A DNA stretch of 64,000 bases from Ornithobacterium rhinotracheale (GTDB taxonomy: Bacteria > Bacteroidota > Bacteroidia > Flavobacteriales > Weeksellaceae), in contig NZ_CP094846.1 in assembly GCF_022832975.1 (NCBI RefSeq), positions 1,399,501-1,463,500 of the forward strand, in the 5' to 3' direction. Of the stretch, positions 8,121 through 17,214 are shown piece by piece. The position numbers and the translations under genes were made by a program. Each line of letters begins with the position of its first letter. The stretch's first letter is position 1. Below the pieces are notes generated by a model. That model had not been told where the DNA came from and ran no database searches. It worked only from the letters and a program-made list of their open reading frames with translations.

Positions 8121-8725
8121 TTTTTGAATGTAAAAGCATTAAAAATCCGATTGAGAATATAATTACCAAGGAGAAGGGGAGTAAATTTTTGGGCTATGCA
8201 TATCCCGTGCAAGACGAAGAGGAGGTGAAACAAATCTTGGACGAGTTACGACAAAAATATCCAGATGCTACTCATCATTGTTATGCTTATCGTTTAGGAT
8301 TCGAAGGTGAAAATTATCGTGCCAATGATGACGGCGAACCTAACGGAACAGCTGGGCTCCCGATTTACAATCAGTTGCTTTCACGAGAGCTCACTTATTG
8401 CTTGGTGGTTTCCGTTCGTTATTTTGGAGGTATTAAACTGGGTGTAAGTGGCTTAATAAAAGCTTATAAAGAAAGTGCCGAACTCACACTCGATGAGGCT
8501 GAAATCAAAATTATCGAAAAAACGAGAAATTTGAACATTAATTTTCCCTACACTTCACAAAACATTGTAATGCGCAACATTGAAAAGTTCAATGCACAAA
8601 TTCTGAATCAAGAATATTTGGCAGATTGTACACTTGAGCTTCAATTAAGTTTAAAACATTACGAATCTTTTGTGAATAGCTTCGAGCCTTTTAACGAAAT
8701 TTTAATTACTGAAAAAGGTGTTTAA
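8117..8725 (+). CDS. YigZ/IMPACT family protein
   Basis: A 202-residue UPF0029 (IMPACT/YigZ) protein. The N-terminal domain carries the signature DDGEPNGTAGLP at about residues 73-84 and the VRYFGGIKLG motif; the C-terminal part is the small ferredoxin-like domain. Bacterial members are uncharacterised in detail; the eukaryotic relative acts on the Gcn2 pathway, which bacteria lack, so no function is assigned. It overlaps ribD by four bases and the convergent thioesterase by four bases at its 3' end. Confidence 0.9.
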   Translation: MIFECKSIKNPIENIITKEKGSKFLGYAYPVQDEEEVKQILDELRQKYPDATHHCYAYRLGFEGENYRANDDGEPNGTAGLPIYNQLLSRELTYCLVVSVRYFGGIKLGVSGLIKAYKESAELTLDEAEIKIIEKTRNLNINFPYTSQNIVMRNIEKFNAQILNQEYLADCTLELQLSLKHYESFVNSFEPFNEILITEKGV

Positions 8726-9144
8726 TCTCCGTTTTTGGGCATTAATCGCTTTAAAGTTTCTTCAAAAATAGGAGGAACGCTTGTGGGGCGTCCCGTCTTC
8801 ATATCTACGAACACTAATTCAGTCTCTCCGATTGTTAATAACTTTCCATCTTCGTTGGTAATTTTGTAGGTGAATTTTATGCGTGCGCCTGTCGGGATTT
8901 CTGGAATGCAAGTTTCAATACAAAGCTCATCATCGTATTTAGCTGGAGCGATGTATTTACAAAAAAGACTCAGCACGGGAGTCATTACACCTTGTTCCTC
9001 TAATCGCTTGTAATTTAATCCGATATTGCGCAAAAGTTCGGCGCGTCCCACTTCAAAATATTGCGCATAGTTTCCATAATAGGCATAGCCCATTTGGTCG
9101 GTTTCGCTGTATCTCACTCGTATATAAGTAGTTCCTTTAATCAT
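8722..9144 (-). CDS. Acyl-CoA thioesterase, hotdog fold (YbgC-like)
   Basis: A 140-residue 4HBT/YbgC-type thioesterase that hydrolyses acyl-CoA thioesters in the cytoplasm. The catalytic motif is visible near the N-terminus: RYSETDQMGYAYYGNYAQYFEVGRAELLR, in which the Asp of SETDQMG is the expected active-site residue. The rest, with ARIKFTYKI and GETELVFVD, completes the hotdog strands. The substrate is unknown. It overlaps the convergent yigZ by four bases and is divergent from dnaA across 157 non-coding bases. Confidence 0.9.
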   Translation of the reverse strand: MIKGTTYIRVRYSETDQMGYAYYGNYAQYFEVGRAELLRNIGLNYKRLEEQGVMTPVLSLFCKYIAPAKYDDELCIETCIPEIPTGARIKFTYKITNEDGKLLTIGETELVFVDMKTGRPTSVPPIFEETLKRLMPKNGD

Positions 9145-9301
9145 AGAAAAATTTTAAATTCATATACAAAAATATATTTAAAAAATCAATAGCAAAAGTC
9201 TTTTTTTAAATGGAAATTTTTTCACATTTTTGTCCCATGAAAACAGATGACTGAATGGTCTGAGTTTTTATCATGAGGTTTAACAAATATAAAAAAAATT
9301 C

Positions 9302-10735
9302 ATGTCAGTAACAGCCGCTTCTGTATGGAGTAAATGTTTAGAATTCATTAAGGATAACATAGAGCCATCAGCTTATGAGACTTGGTTTGAACCTATCAAA
9401 GCCATTAAGCTTGATGCGGATCGACATATTTTAACTATTCAGGTTCCTTCCACTTTTTTCTATGAGTGGATTGAGGAGCACTATCTGAATCTAGTAAAAA
9501 CGGCTCTAGTAAAAGAGCTAGGAGCAAAGGCTAGATTGAATTACAGCGCTATGGTTGTGCCTACTAAAAACGCCGCGGGTAGCCCTGTGATGATTAATAT
9601 GCCTAGTAGCAATAAAACCAAAGTTAAACCTCAAGAAGTAAATGCTCCGATAAAAACAGGGGAAATTACAAACCCTTTTGCAATTCCAGGGATTCAAAAA
9701 ATTAAAATAAATTCTCAATTAAACGATAATTTAAATTTCAACACATTTATTCAAGGAGAAACCAATCAATTAGCTCGTAGCGCGGGTATGGCTGTGGCTA
9801 AACATCCTGGGGCTACTTCGTTCAATCCGCTTTTCATCTACGGGGGAGTAGGTTTGGGGAAAACTCACTTGGCTCACGCCATCGGTCTAGAAATCAAAGA
9901 TAAATATCCAGACAAAACTGTTTTATACGTTTCTATGGAAAAATTCTCTAACCAGTATAGAGCTGCAACCGTGAGAAACAACCGAAACGATTTTGTGAAT
10001 TTTTACCAAATGATTGATGTTTTGATTATTGATGATGTTCAGTTTCTTTCTGGTAAAAAAGGAACGCAAGAAGTGTTTTTCCATATTTTTGAAGATTTAC
10101 ACCGCAGAGGAAATCAATTGATTTTAACTTCTGATAAGCCACCAGTGGATATTCAAGATGTAGAACAGAGACTTATTTCTAGATTTAAATGGGGGCTTTC
10201 TGCAGATTTGCAATCTCCTGAATTTGAGCTTAGAAAAAATATTCTTTTAAGTAAATTGGAACAAAATGGAATAGAGCTACCAGAAGAAGTTACCGATTTT
10301 ATTGCTGAAAAAATTAAAACAAATATCAGAGAATTAGAGGGTGCTTTGAATTCGTTGATTGCCCAATCCTTACTTATCAAAAAAGAAATTACGCTTGAGC
10401 TAGCGGAAAGAGTTCTCTCAAATCTAGTGAAAAATCAGCGTAAAGAAATCACAATAGATTACATTCAAAAAGTGGTTTGTGATTATTTTAAAATCCCTGT
10501 AGAAAAGATGCAGAGCAAATCCAGAAAAAGTGACATTGCAGAAGCAAGACACTTGGCTATGTACTTTGCTAGAAAATATACCAATGCATCTCTTGCGAGC
10601 ATAGGTGCCCAAATTGGAAAAAGAGACCACGCAACTGTGTTGCACTCTTGCAAAACCGCTAAAAATCTTTTAGAGACCGACAAGAGATTTAAATCGTATG
10701 TAGAAGAGATTAAACGAAAAATAGGAGCAGAATAA
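9302..10735 (+). CDS. dnaA: Chromosomal replication initiator DnaA
   Basis: Initiates chromosome replication by binding and melting oriC with ATP. Domain I covers about residues 1-80 and is followed by a short Asn/Lys-rich linker. The AAA+ module (about 140-345) has Walker A GGVGLGKTH and Walker B LIIDDVQFL. Domain IV (about 380-477) contains the DNA-binding signature IGKRDHATVLHSC. Length of 477 is normal for the phylum. No cluster of DnaA boxes is visible next to the gene, so oriC is probably elsewhere. The stop overlaps the ATG of the phosphatase gene (TAATG), indicating coupling. Confidence 0.98.
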   Translation: MSVTAASVWSKCLEFIKDNIEPSAYETWFEPIKAIKLDADRHILTIQVPSTFFYEWIEEHYLNLVKTALVKELGAKARLNYSAMVVPTKNAAGSPVMINMPSSNKTKVKPQEVNAPIKTGEITNPFAIPGIQKIKINSQLNDNLNFNTFIQGETNQLARSAGMAVAKHPGATSFNPLFIYGGVGLGKTHLAHAIGLEIKDKYPDKTVLYVSMEKFSNQYRAATVRNNRNDFVNFYQMIDVLIIDDVQFLSGKKGTQEVFFHIFEDLHRRGNQLILTSDKPPVDIQDVEQRLISRFKWGLSADLQSPEFELRKNILLSKLEQNGIELPEEVTDFIAEKIKTNIRELEGALNSLIAQSLLIKKEITLELAERVLSNLVKNQRKEITIDYIQKVVCDYFKIPVEKMQSKSRKSDIAEARHLAMYFARKYTNASLASIGAQIGKRDHATVLHSCKTAKNLLETDKRFKSYVEEIKRKIGAE

Positions 10736-11199
10736 TGAAAACAGTACTTATGGTGTGCCTTGGCAACATTTGCCGTTCCCCACTTGCCGAAGCCATTTTA
10801 AGATCAAAAATTGGGAACAGAGACATTAAAGTAGACTCTGCAGGTACAGGAGATTTCCATATTGGAGAACGCCCTGATACCCGAGCTAAAACAGTAGCTC
10901 AAAAGCATAATGTATCTACCGAAGGGATTTTCTGTAGACAATTCCAAGAAAGCGATTTTGATAATTTCGATGAAATCTATGCCATGGATACCGATAATTA
11001 TAACAAGCTTATGGAATTGGCGAGAAATAATAAAGATCAATACAAAATAGAATTAATTTTAAATCTGATTGAACCTAATGCTAATCAAAGTGTGCCAGAT
11101 CCATACTATGGCAAACCAGAAGATTTTGAAAAAGTTTTTGAGTTATTAGACAAAGCTACCGATGTCATTATCCAAAAATACGACCAAGAACATCAATAA
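10735..11199 (+). CDS. Low molecular weight protein-tyrosine phosphatase
   Basis: A 154-residue LMW-PTP. The P-loop CLGNICRSP begins at the nucleophile Cys8 with Arg14, and the general acid Asp122 is in VPDPYYG. It should remove phosphate from tyrosine (or arginine) of cytoplasmic proteins; targets are unknown. The start codon overlaps the dnaA stop by one base, and its own last 38 bases overlap the following methyltransferase, so all three genes are probably one transcript. No tyrosine kinase gene is nearby in the window. Confidence 0.93.
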   Translation: MKTVLMVCLGNICRSPLAEAILRSKIGNRDIKVDSAGTGDFHIGERPDTRAKTVAQKHNVSTEGIFCRQFQESDFDNFDEIYAMDTDNYNKLMELARNNKDQYKIELILNLIEPNANQSVPDPYYGKPEDFEKVFELLDKATDVIIQKYDQEHQ

Positions 11200-11905
11200 A
11201 AATCAGCCTTGCCTTTATCTAATTCCTACGCTACTTGGAGAGGAGACACAAGCAAAAGCCATTCCTCCTTATAATTTGCACATTATAGGGGGGGTATCGC
11301 ATTTTTGTGTTGAAAACGAAAAATCTGCAAGAAGATTTATAAAAAGTGTAGCACCCGAAAAAAAACAAGCTGATTTAAAAATTGAAATTTTAAATAAAAA
11401 TACTTTAGCTCAAGAGATTCCTTCCTTGCTAGAACCCTTGCGGGAAGGACACTCTTTGGGCATTTTGTCTGAGGCTGGTATGCCTGGCATTGCCGATCCT
11501 GGTGCTTTGCTCGTACAAGCGGCACATCGTGCAGGATATAGAGTTGTTCCTTTAGTAGGGCCATCATCTATTTTTTTGGCCTTGGCATCTTCAGGCTTTA
11601 ATGGGCAATCTTTTACCTTTCACGGATATTTACCTATCGATAAAAGAGAACGCCGCTCGGCGATTAAGCAGGTAGAGCAGGAGAGTATGCGCAAGAAAAG
11701 TGCAGAAATATTTATAGAAACACCTTATAGAAACAATAAAATGCTTGAGGATTTAATTTCTACATTAAATCCTAATACGCAATTGTGCGTGGCGTGCGAT
11801 ATTACATTGCCTACCGAGATGATTTTCTCTGGTAGTGTAAAAGAATGGAAACAAAAAAAAGCAGATCTTCATAAAAGACCTGCTATTTTCATTATTCAAT
11901 CTTAA
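11162..11905 (+). CDS. SAM-dependent methyltransferase, RsmI-like
   Basis: A 247-residue member of the tetrapyrrole-methylase fold family to which RsmI (16S rRNA C1402 2'-O-methyltransferase) belongs. Diagnostic segments: SEAGMPGIADPGALLV, VGPSSIFLALASSG, FHGYLP and ETPYRNN. It is shorter than E. coli RsmI and its N-terminus differs from the classic PTPIGN motif (here IPTLLGE), matching the shorter Bacteroidota paralogue type. So rRNA methylation is likely but the exact site is inferred. The start at 11162 overlaps the phosphatase by 38 bases; no other start codon precedes the conserved region. Confidence 0.85.
   Translation: MSLSKNTTKNINKNQPCLYLIPTLLGEETQAKAIPPYNLHIIGGVSHFCVENEKSARRFIKSVAPEKKQADLKIEILNKNTLAQEIPSLLEPLREGHSLGILSEAGMPGIADPGALLVQAAHRAGYRVVPLVGPSSIFLALASSGFNGQSFTFHGYLPIDKRERRSAIKQVEQESMRKKSAEIFIETPYRNNKMLEDLISTLNPNTQLCVACDITLPTEMIFSGSVKEWKQKKADLHKRPAIFIIQS
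11860..11884 (-). terminator. Terminator for the OmpA gene, inside the methyltransferase 3' end
   Basis: Arms 11860-11869 and 11875-11884 pair with one mismatch; on the minus strand they are followed by a run of eight T. It lies within the last codons of the convergent methyltransferase gene. Confidence 0.65.
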
Positions 11906-11911
11906 TTCAAA

Positions 11912-12739
11912 TTATTTTGTTGGTGCTTGACCAATCAATTCCATGAATTGATCTAAGTTTGGAAGGATGATGATCTCAGTTCTTCTGTTTTTAGATCTAC
12001 CTTCAGCTGTTCCGTTTGAAGCTACTGTGTTGTACTCACCACGACCACCAGCAGTCATACGCTTAGGATCTACACCAAACTTATCTTGCAATACTTTAAC
12101 TACTGATGAAGCACGCAATGCACTCAAATCCCAGTTGTTTCGGATATTTGTTTTAGAAATTGGCACATTATCGGTATTACCTTCTACTAGCACATCATAG
12201 TCTGGATAGTCTTTGATGATTTTAGCAATTTTAGATAATACATCATAAGCCTGAGAATTCACTTCATAGCTACCAGAGTTATACAACATGTTGTCTGAAA
12301 GTGAAATAAATACCACACCTTTTTGAACTTGAACATCGATATCTCTTAATTCTTCGCGAGACAATGAGCGAGTCAAGTTATTGGTAAGAACCATGTTAAG
12401 TGAATCGCTTTTACTCTTAGAATCGATTAATCTTCTGATGTATTTATTTGAGTTATCGATTTGCTCAATTAATCTTGTAATATTCACATTACCAGATTTT
12501 TGAGTACTCATACATTGTTCTAGTGCATTTTGTAAAGTAGCTAAGTTTCCATCTTTACTTTGCAATTGTGCACGCAGTGCATCGTTATCGCTATTACATT
12601 TTACCAATTGATTTTGAGCAGATTGCTGAGCTGCATATACTTTCTCAAACTCAGATTGTAAATCGTCATACTTTTTTTTGCTCACGCAGCTGGTCATCAT
12701 TAAGGCAGCCAGCCCTGCCAATACCATCGTTTTTTTCAT
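11912..12739 (-). CDS. OmpA-family peptidoglycan-binding lipoprotein
   Basis: A 275-residue outer-membrane lipoprotein. The signal peptide ends MMTSC (Cys18), followed by a coiled-coil region of about 100 residues rich in Gln/Asn and then a C-terminal OmpA domain. The peptidoglycan contact residues are in NNWDLSALRA and NRRTEI, and the fold is marked by VEGNTDNVP. It should tether the outer membrane to the cell wall. The gene ends six bases from the convergent methyltransferase; a terminator for it lies inside that gene. Confidence 0.92.
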   Translation of the reverse strand: MKKTMVLAGLAALMMTSCVSKKKYDDLQSEFEKVYAAQQSAQNQLVKCNSDNDALRAQLQSKDGNLATLQNALEQCMSTQKSGNVNITRLIEQIDNSNKYIRRLIDSKSKSDSLNMVLTNNLTRSLSREELRDIDVQVQKGVVFISLSDNMLYNSGSYEVNSQAYDVLSKIAKIIKDYPDYDVLVEGNTDNVPISKTNIRNNWDLSALRASSVVKVLQDKFGVDPKRMTAGGRGEYNTVASNGTAEGRSKNRRTEIIILPNLDQFMELIGQAPTK

Positions 12740-12864
12740 ATGATTCGAATTTAAATAATTTAATTTTAAATATAATCTCCAATAAATATACGATTAATTT
12801 TTATTTTAAGGCTAAAAACAAATATTTTTTGACTATTTTTTATGATATTTTTAGTAGCAAATCC

Positions 12865-12872
12865 TATATTTG
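12865..12872 (+). promoter_or_regulatory. -7 promoter box of rlmH (TATATTTG)
   Basis: Exact TAnnTTTG match 33 bases before the rlmH start. The -33 TTTG element is weak. Confidence 0.5.
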
Positions 12873-12905
12873 TGAAAGCTAAATACTAAATTAAGATAGA
12901 AACCT

Positions 12906-13379
12906 ATGAAAATAACTTTGCTTTGCATGGGCAAAACAGATGACAATGAAATTGTTGCTCTAATTGAAAAATACGAAAAAAGATTACCGCGACATTTTAA
13001 TTATACTAGAATTGAGCTACCAGACATTAAAAATAGAAAAAATCTAAATGAAGAAACACAAAAAATTGAAGAAGAAAAGCTTTTTCTCTCTAAAATTAGC
13101 CCCTCTGATTGCGTAGTTTTGTTAGATGAAAGAGGTAAGGAGTTTAGTTCTAAAAAATTTGCAGATTGGATTCAGACACAAATTATGGCATCCGTAGGGC
13201 ATCTAGTTTTTGTAGTGGGAGGACCTTACGGTTTTTCTTTAAATATGTATCAAAGGGCTAATGCGAATATTTCTCTATCCCAAATGACATTTACCCACCA
13301 AATGGTAAGACTCTTCTTTACCGAACAAATTTATAGAGCCTATAGTATTTTAGAAGGAAAAAAATATCATCATGATTAA
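12906..13379 (+). CDS. rlmH: 23S rRNA pseudouridine-1915 N3-methyltransferase RlmH
   Basis: A 157-residue SPOUT-class enzyme that methylates pseudouridine 1915 of 23S rRNA on assembled ribosomes. Diagnostic segments: LLDERGKEFSS, VFVVGGPYGFS (the SAM-binding knot) and the C-terminal MTFTHQMVRLFFTEQIYRAYSILEGKKYHHD-type end, whose final YHH motif is essential in the family. Length matches the family exactly. A TAnnTTTG box lies upstream; the CPBP protease gene starts nine bases downstream, suggesting a shared transcript. Confidence 0.97.
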   Translation: MKITLLCMGKTDDNEIVALIEKYEKRLPRHFNYTRIELPDIKNRKNLNEETQKIEEEKLFLSKISPSDCVVLLDERGKEFSSKKFADWIQTQIMASVGHLVFVVGGPYGFSLNMYQRANANISLSQMTFTHQMVRLFFTEQIYRAYSILEGKKYHHD

Positions 13380-13388
13380 AAAAAGTTC

Positions 13389-14216
13389 ATGCGTATGGAA
13401 AACAACAATTTAAATAATTACAAATTAAGCTACTGGGGAGCCTTTGGCGTATTTATGTTTGTAGTGCTGATTGCCAATGTTGCTACCTTGCCATTCATCG
13501 GATTGCAGTATTATTTACATCTATCGGATAGCTACATGATGGCGCTTGGCTTTGCCGCTGGATTTGGAACAGCAGCTATCTTTTCAGCAACTATTTTGGG
13601 ACTAAGTTTCAATCAATTATTAAACTTTTTCACTCAATCAAGACATCTGAAGTATTTTGCTCTAGCTACATTAATCTATTTACCAGCATTGCCGATTTCC
13701 GAATTTTTGGGTGGATTGGTGCCTACGGATTCGCCACAATTTTTGGCCGATTGGTATCAAGAAATAGAAAATACATTTTCAGGCATTTTAAAAGAGCCAA
13801 TTCCTGCATTTATTTCAGTTTCCATTTTGGCTCCTATTTTAGAGGAGTTGATTTTTAGAGGATTAATCTTGAGAGGCCTGCTCAATTCGGGCAAAAACCC
13901 TTATATTTCGATTTTTTTAGTTTCGTTATTATTTGGTTTGGCGCACGGCAATCCTTGGCAATTCTTTTCGGCCGGATTTTTAGGCTTAATTTTAGGTTTT
14001 GTATATTGGAGAACCAAAGATTTATGGATTTGCATTTTTATTCATTTTTTAAATAATACTATCAGTTTCGTATTTACATCGATTATGGGGCAAGATTTCG
14101 AAGAAAATATTTTTGATACGAATATTTTAGTTTTAATCGTATCGATTGTTTTAGTCGTGGCGGCAGCAAATCTATTTTACAAGCAAACACAAAAAAATCA
14201 ATTAGAAAATATATGA
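13389..14216 (+). CDS. CPBP family intramembrane glutamic endopeptidase
   Basis: A 275-residue multipass membrane protein of the CAAX/CPBP (Abi) family. About seven or eight hydrophobic segments are visible. The catalytic motifs are EELIFR (Glu152, Glu153, Arg157), LLFGLAHG with His186 and FIHFLNN with His219 and Asn222. Bacterial members have been tied to bacteriocin self-immunity or membrane-protein processing, but this copy sits among housekeeping genes, so no specific role is given. A second in-frame ATG at 13395 is an equally good start. Its stop overlaps rdgB by four bases (ATGA). Confidence 0.9.
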   Translation: MRMENNNLNNYKLSYWGAFGVFMFVVLIANVATLPFIGLQYYLHLSDSYMMALGFAAGFGTAAIFSATILGLSFNQLLNFFTQSRHLKYFALATLIYLPALPISEFLGGLVPTDSPQFLADWYQEIENTFSGILKEPIPAFISVSILAPILEELIFRGLILRGLLNSGKNPYISIFLVSLLFGLAHGNPWQFFSAGFLGLILGFVYWRTKDLWICIFIHFLNNTISFVFTSIMGQDFEENIFDTNILVLIVSIVLVVAAANLFYKQTQKNQLENI

Positions 14217-14785
14217 AATTAGTATTTGCCACACATAATCAACACAAGGTAGAGGAAATTCAAAAAATGCTACCAGACTTTGAAATAGTATCGCTCACGG
14301 ATATTGGTTTTTATGAAGAAATCGATGAAACAGGCAAAACATTTGAAGAAAATGCTACAATTAAAGCCGAAACAATTTATAAATCCACAGGGCTAAATGT
14401 ATTTTCAGATGACTCAGGGCTGACAATTCAAGCTTTGGGCGGAGCTCCAGGAATTTACTCGGCAAGATACGCAGGGACAGGAAATGATAAGGATAACATA
14501 ATCAAGGTTTTAGATAATATGAATGGTAAATCTAATAGGAGTGCGACCTTTGTATGTGTGATTTGTCTGATTTTAAATGGTGAAAAAATAATTTTTGAAG
14601 GAAAAATAAATGGAGAAATTTTAAGTCAACAAGAAGGAGAAGATGGCTTTGGTTATGATCCTATTTTTAAACCTGAATATCAGAATGTTAGCTTTGCTAA
14701 AATGGCTTCAGAAAAGAAGAATGAGATATCTCATAGAGCCATAGCTGTAAAAAAACTAAAAAATTACTTGTTAAATTTTATATAA
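14213..14785 (+). CDS. rdgB: Non-canonical purine NTP pyrophosphatase (RdgB/HAM1)
   Basis: Removes ITP, dITP and XTP from the nucleotide pool, giving the monophosphate and pyrophosphate. The 190-residue protein has the family signature FATHNQHKVEEIQ at the N-terminus, then TFEENATIKAE, FSDDSGLTIQALGG and the C-terminal KNEISHRA. Cytoplasmic. It overlaps the CPBP gene by four bases and so is cotranslated with it. No anomalies. Confidence 0.96.
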   Translation: MKLVFATHNQHKVEEIQKMLPDFEIVSLTDIGFYEEIDETGKTFEENATIKAETIYKSTGLNVFSDDSGLTIQALGGAPGIYSARYAGTGNDKDNIIKVLDNMNGKSNRSATFVCVICLILNGEKIIFEGKINGEILSQQEGEDGFGYDPIFKPEYQNVSFAKMASEKKNEISHRAIAVKKLKNYLLNFI

Positions 14786-14801
14786 GAAAAAAAATATTTA
14801 T

Positions 14802-14809
14802 TAATTTTG
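14802..14809 (+). promoter_or_regulatory. -7 promoter box (TAATTTTG)
   Basis: TAnnTTTG match 26 bases before the second OmpA-type lipoprotein start, in the short gap after rdgB. Confidence 0.5.
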
Positions 14810-14835
14810 TACCAAATTCTAAAATCAATAAAAGT

Positions 14836-15489
14836 ATGAAGAAAAGTATTTTAGCTTTAGCAGTTCTTTTTGCGCTTACTAGCTGTAAAAAAGAACAAAA
14901 TGGAAACAAAGATGTATTGCCCGCAGACACAACTGCTCAAGACGCCGGAACTTCTGAAGTAGATACAGTACAAGTAGCAACTGTATTAGACGAAGACGGA
15001 AACTACATTTATAATGTAGGTGAATTTTTAGACATCACTTTACCAGATGGTGCTAGCATCAATGTAGGAGAAAATTCTGTAGAGAACAAATTGTACAAAA
15101 TGCTTTCAGATGATTCTTTCAAAGTAAGTGATGATAAATCTCAAGATTGGATTACTCTAGATGGTGTTACTTTTGCAAACGGAAGTGCTACACTTAAGGA
15201 TAGCTCTAAAAAACAAATTGATAATTTAGCTGCTATTTTGAAAGCATATCCAAATGCTAAAGTAAAATTTGGTGGATACACTGATAACACAGGTTCAGCA
15301 GAAGCTAACCAAAAAATCTCTGCTCAACGTGCAGAAGCTGTTATGAATGGTGTAATTGCTGATGGAATCGCTGCTGATAGATTAGCTGCAGAAGGATATG
15401 GTCCTGAGCACCCAATTTGCCCAGCAAACGACACAGACGAGTGTAAAGCTCAAAACAGAAGAGTGGATTTGAGAGTTACTCAAAAATAA
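14836..15489 (+). CDS. OmpA-family lipoprotein
   Basis: A 217-residue lipoprotein. The signal peptide ends ALTSC (Cys17), followed by an acidic Thr/Asp-rich linker and, from about residue 110, a C-terminal OmpA domain: VKFGGYTDNTGS, NQKISAQRAEAV and QNRRVDLRV. A pair of cysteines (CPANDTDEC) in the domain may form a disulfide. It is shorter than and not a duplicate of the other OmpA-type gene in the window. Own promoter box upstream, terminator downstream, so it is a single-gene unit. Confidence 0.92.
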   Translation: MKKSILALAVLFALTSCKKEQNGNKDVLPADTTAQDAGTSEVDTVQVATVLDEDGNYIYNVGEFLDITLPDGASINVGENSVENKLYKMLSDDSFKVSDDKSQDWITLDGVTFANGSATLKDSSKKQIDNLAAILKAYPNAKVKFGGYTDNTGSAEANQKISAQRAEAVMNGVIADGIAADRLAAEGYGPEHPICPANDTDECKAQNRRVDLRVTQK

Positions 15490-15511
15490 TCTAATCTCTT
15501 GATTAAACTTA

Positions 15512-15545
15512 AAAAGTGCAGAAATTCAAATTTCTGCACTTTTCT
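15512..15545 (+). terminator. Intrinsic terminator between OmpA lipoprotein and recN
   Basis: Near-perfect 14-15 bp stem centred on 15527 with A-rich and T-rich flanks, so it can serve both convergent genes. Confidence 0.85.
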
Positions 15546-15564
15546 TTTGTACGAACTTTTTTAT

Positions 15565-17214
15565 CTAATCTAGCAAAGCTTTTGCTTGCGCTTTTGCGGT
15601 ATCGGTAACGTTTGTACCGCTAATCATTTGCGCAATTTCGTTTAGGCGTTCTTCTTCGTTCAATTTATGAATTTCGGTTTGTGTAGCGCCCTCTTTTTCA
15701 GATTTTGAAACTTTGTAATGTACGTTTCCTTTAGCTGCCACTTGTGGTAGATGCGTGATACTGATAACTTGGAGATTTTCTCCCATTAGTTTCATGATTT
15801 TGCCCATTTCACCTGCAATTTTGCCACTCACTCCTGTATCAATTTCGTCTAAAATTAGAGTCGGCAAAGTTTTGTGCAAAGCCAGAGATTTTTTTACAGC
15901 GAGCATCAATCTCGAACGCTCACCACCAGAAACTGATTTTTCAAGGGTTTTTAATTGCGAGCCTTTATTCGCTGTAAATAGTAAAGTTAAATCTTCTTTT
16001 CCAAAAGGGTTAAAATCCTCGCTAGGAGTTAAGTTGATTTGAATTTCGGAGTTTTGCATTCCCAAAACAGACAATGTTTCTAAAATCTCTTTTTGCATTT
16101 TTGGGACTACTTTCTCACGACGCTCGTGCAAAGTTCTTGCCTCAGTATTTAATTGTTCTGTAATTTTTTTAATTTCATTTTTCAAAGCCACTACATCGCC
16201 AGAAGCACTAGCTTCTTGTAGCAATTTTTGCTCAATTTCAGACTTAAAACTTCTCAGTTCTTCAATATCTGCACAATGATGTTTTTGTAGCAAATTATTG
16301 TAAATATTTAATTTTCCTTGAATTTCTGCCAGTGCAACAGGATCGGGCTCCACATTTTCGGTATAGCGATCGATTTCACTGAAAATATCTTTAGCTTCGA
16401 TTTCCAAAGACTCAATGCGAGATGCCAAATCCGAATTTGAAAAATAATCTGAGAATATATTGGTTTGTGCTTTTAATTCATTTAATAATGATAAAATTCC
16501 GCTTGGTTCTGCCGACATCAATTCAATGGATTGTCCTAATTTCCCTGCCACTTCTTCGGCATTTTCTAGTAAATATTGTTGCTGCTCTAGCTCTTCTGGA
16601 TTTAAATTGTCTAAATTCGCCGCTTCTAATTCATTGAAAATAAAATCGTAATAATCTTTTTCTTTTTGAAATTCGGCTTGTCGTGCCAAAATTTCATTTA
16701 ATTCACGATTTTTAGCCTTTAGAATTTTCAATTTTTGCTGAAATTCAACCACCAATTTTTGGTTTTTAGCCACAGCATCAATCCATTCATACTGAAACTC
16801 TTGTGTAATGATATTGGCCGTTTGGAACTGAGAATGCACATCTATCAAATGCGCACTAAGCTCTTCCAGTACTTTTAGCGTAGTAGGTACATCGTTTACA
16901 AAAGCACGAGATTTTCCCGAAACCAGAATTTCACGACGCAAAATGGTTTCGTCTTCATAATCCAAATCGTGTTTTTCAAAAAATGCTTCTAAACCTAAAT
17001 TTTTAATATCAAATACAGCTTCGACTATACATTTTTCATCGGTGTTTTTAATTGATTTTAAATCTGCTCTTTCGCCAAGCACCAAGCGCAACGCACCTAG
17101 CAGGATCGATTTTCCTGCTCCCGTTTCACCTGTTATGATACTTAATCCTTTTTCAAGATTAAGCTCCAAATCGTTGATTAAAGCGTAATTATGTATAGAT
17201 AAATGTTTTAGCAT
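15565..17214 (-). CDS. recN: DNA repair ATPase RecN
   Basis: An SMC-like protein for double-strand break repair. The 549 residues have the Walker A motif GETGAGKS at about 28-35, a long coiled coil in the middle (about 150-370), and the C-terminal head with SVSGGERSRLMLAVK followed by Walker B LILDEIDTGVSGK. The gene is the last of the minus-strand bamD-rpoZ-coaBC-DUF4835-recN run; its ATG overlaps the upstream stop by one base. No LexA-type operator is evident because the gene has no own promoter region. Confidence 0.97.
   Translation of the reverse strand: MLKHLSIHNYALINDLELNLEKGLSIITGETGAGKSILLGALRLVLGERADLKSIKNTDEKCIVEAVFDIKNLGLEAFFEKHDLDYEDETILRREILVSGKSRAFVNDVPTTLKVLEELSAHLIDVHSQFQTANIITQEFQYEWIDAVAKNQKLVVEFQQKLKILKAKNRELNEILARQAEFQKEKDYYDFIFNELEAANLDNLNPEELEQQQYLLENAEEVAGKLGQSIELMSAEPSGILSLLNELKAQTNIFSDYFSNSDLASRIESLEIEAKDIFSEIDRYTENVEPDPVALAEIQGKLNIYNNLLQKHHCADIEELRSFKSEIEQKLLQEASASGDVVALKNEIKKITEQLNTEARTLHERREKVVPKMQKEILETLSVLGMQNSEIQINLTPSEDFNPFGKEDLTLLFTANKGSQLKTLEKSVSGGERSRLMLAVKKSLALHKTLPTLILDEIDTGVSGKIAGEMGKIMKLMGENLQVISITHLPQVAAKGNVHYKVSKSEKEGATQTEIHKLNEEERLNEIAQMISGTNVTDTAKAQAKALLD

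Noticed and set aside
9145-9301. Possible oriC next to dnaA
   Set aside because: No cluster of TTATCCACA-like boxes or AT-rich unwinding repeats with boxes is visible on either strand between 9145 and 9301.
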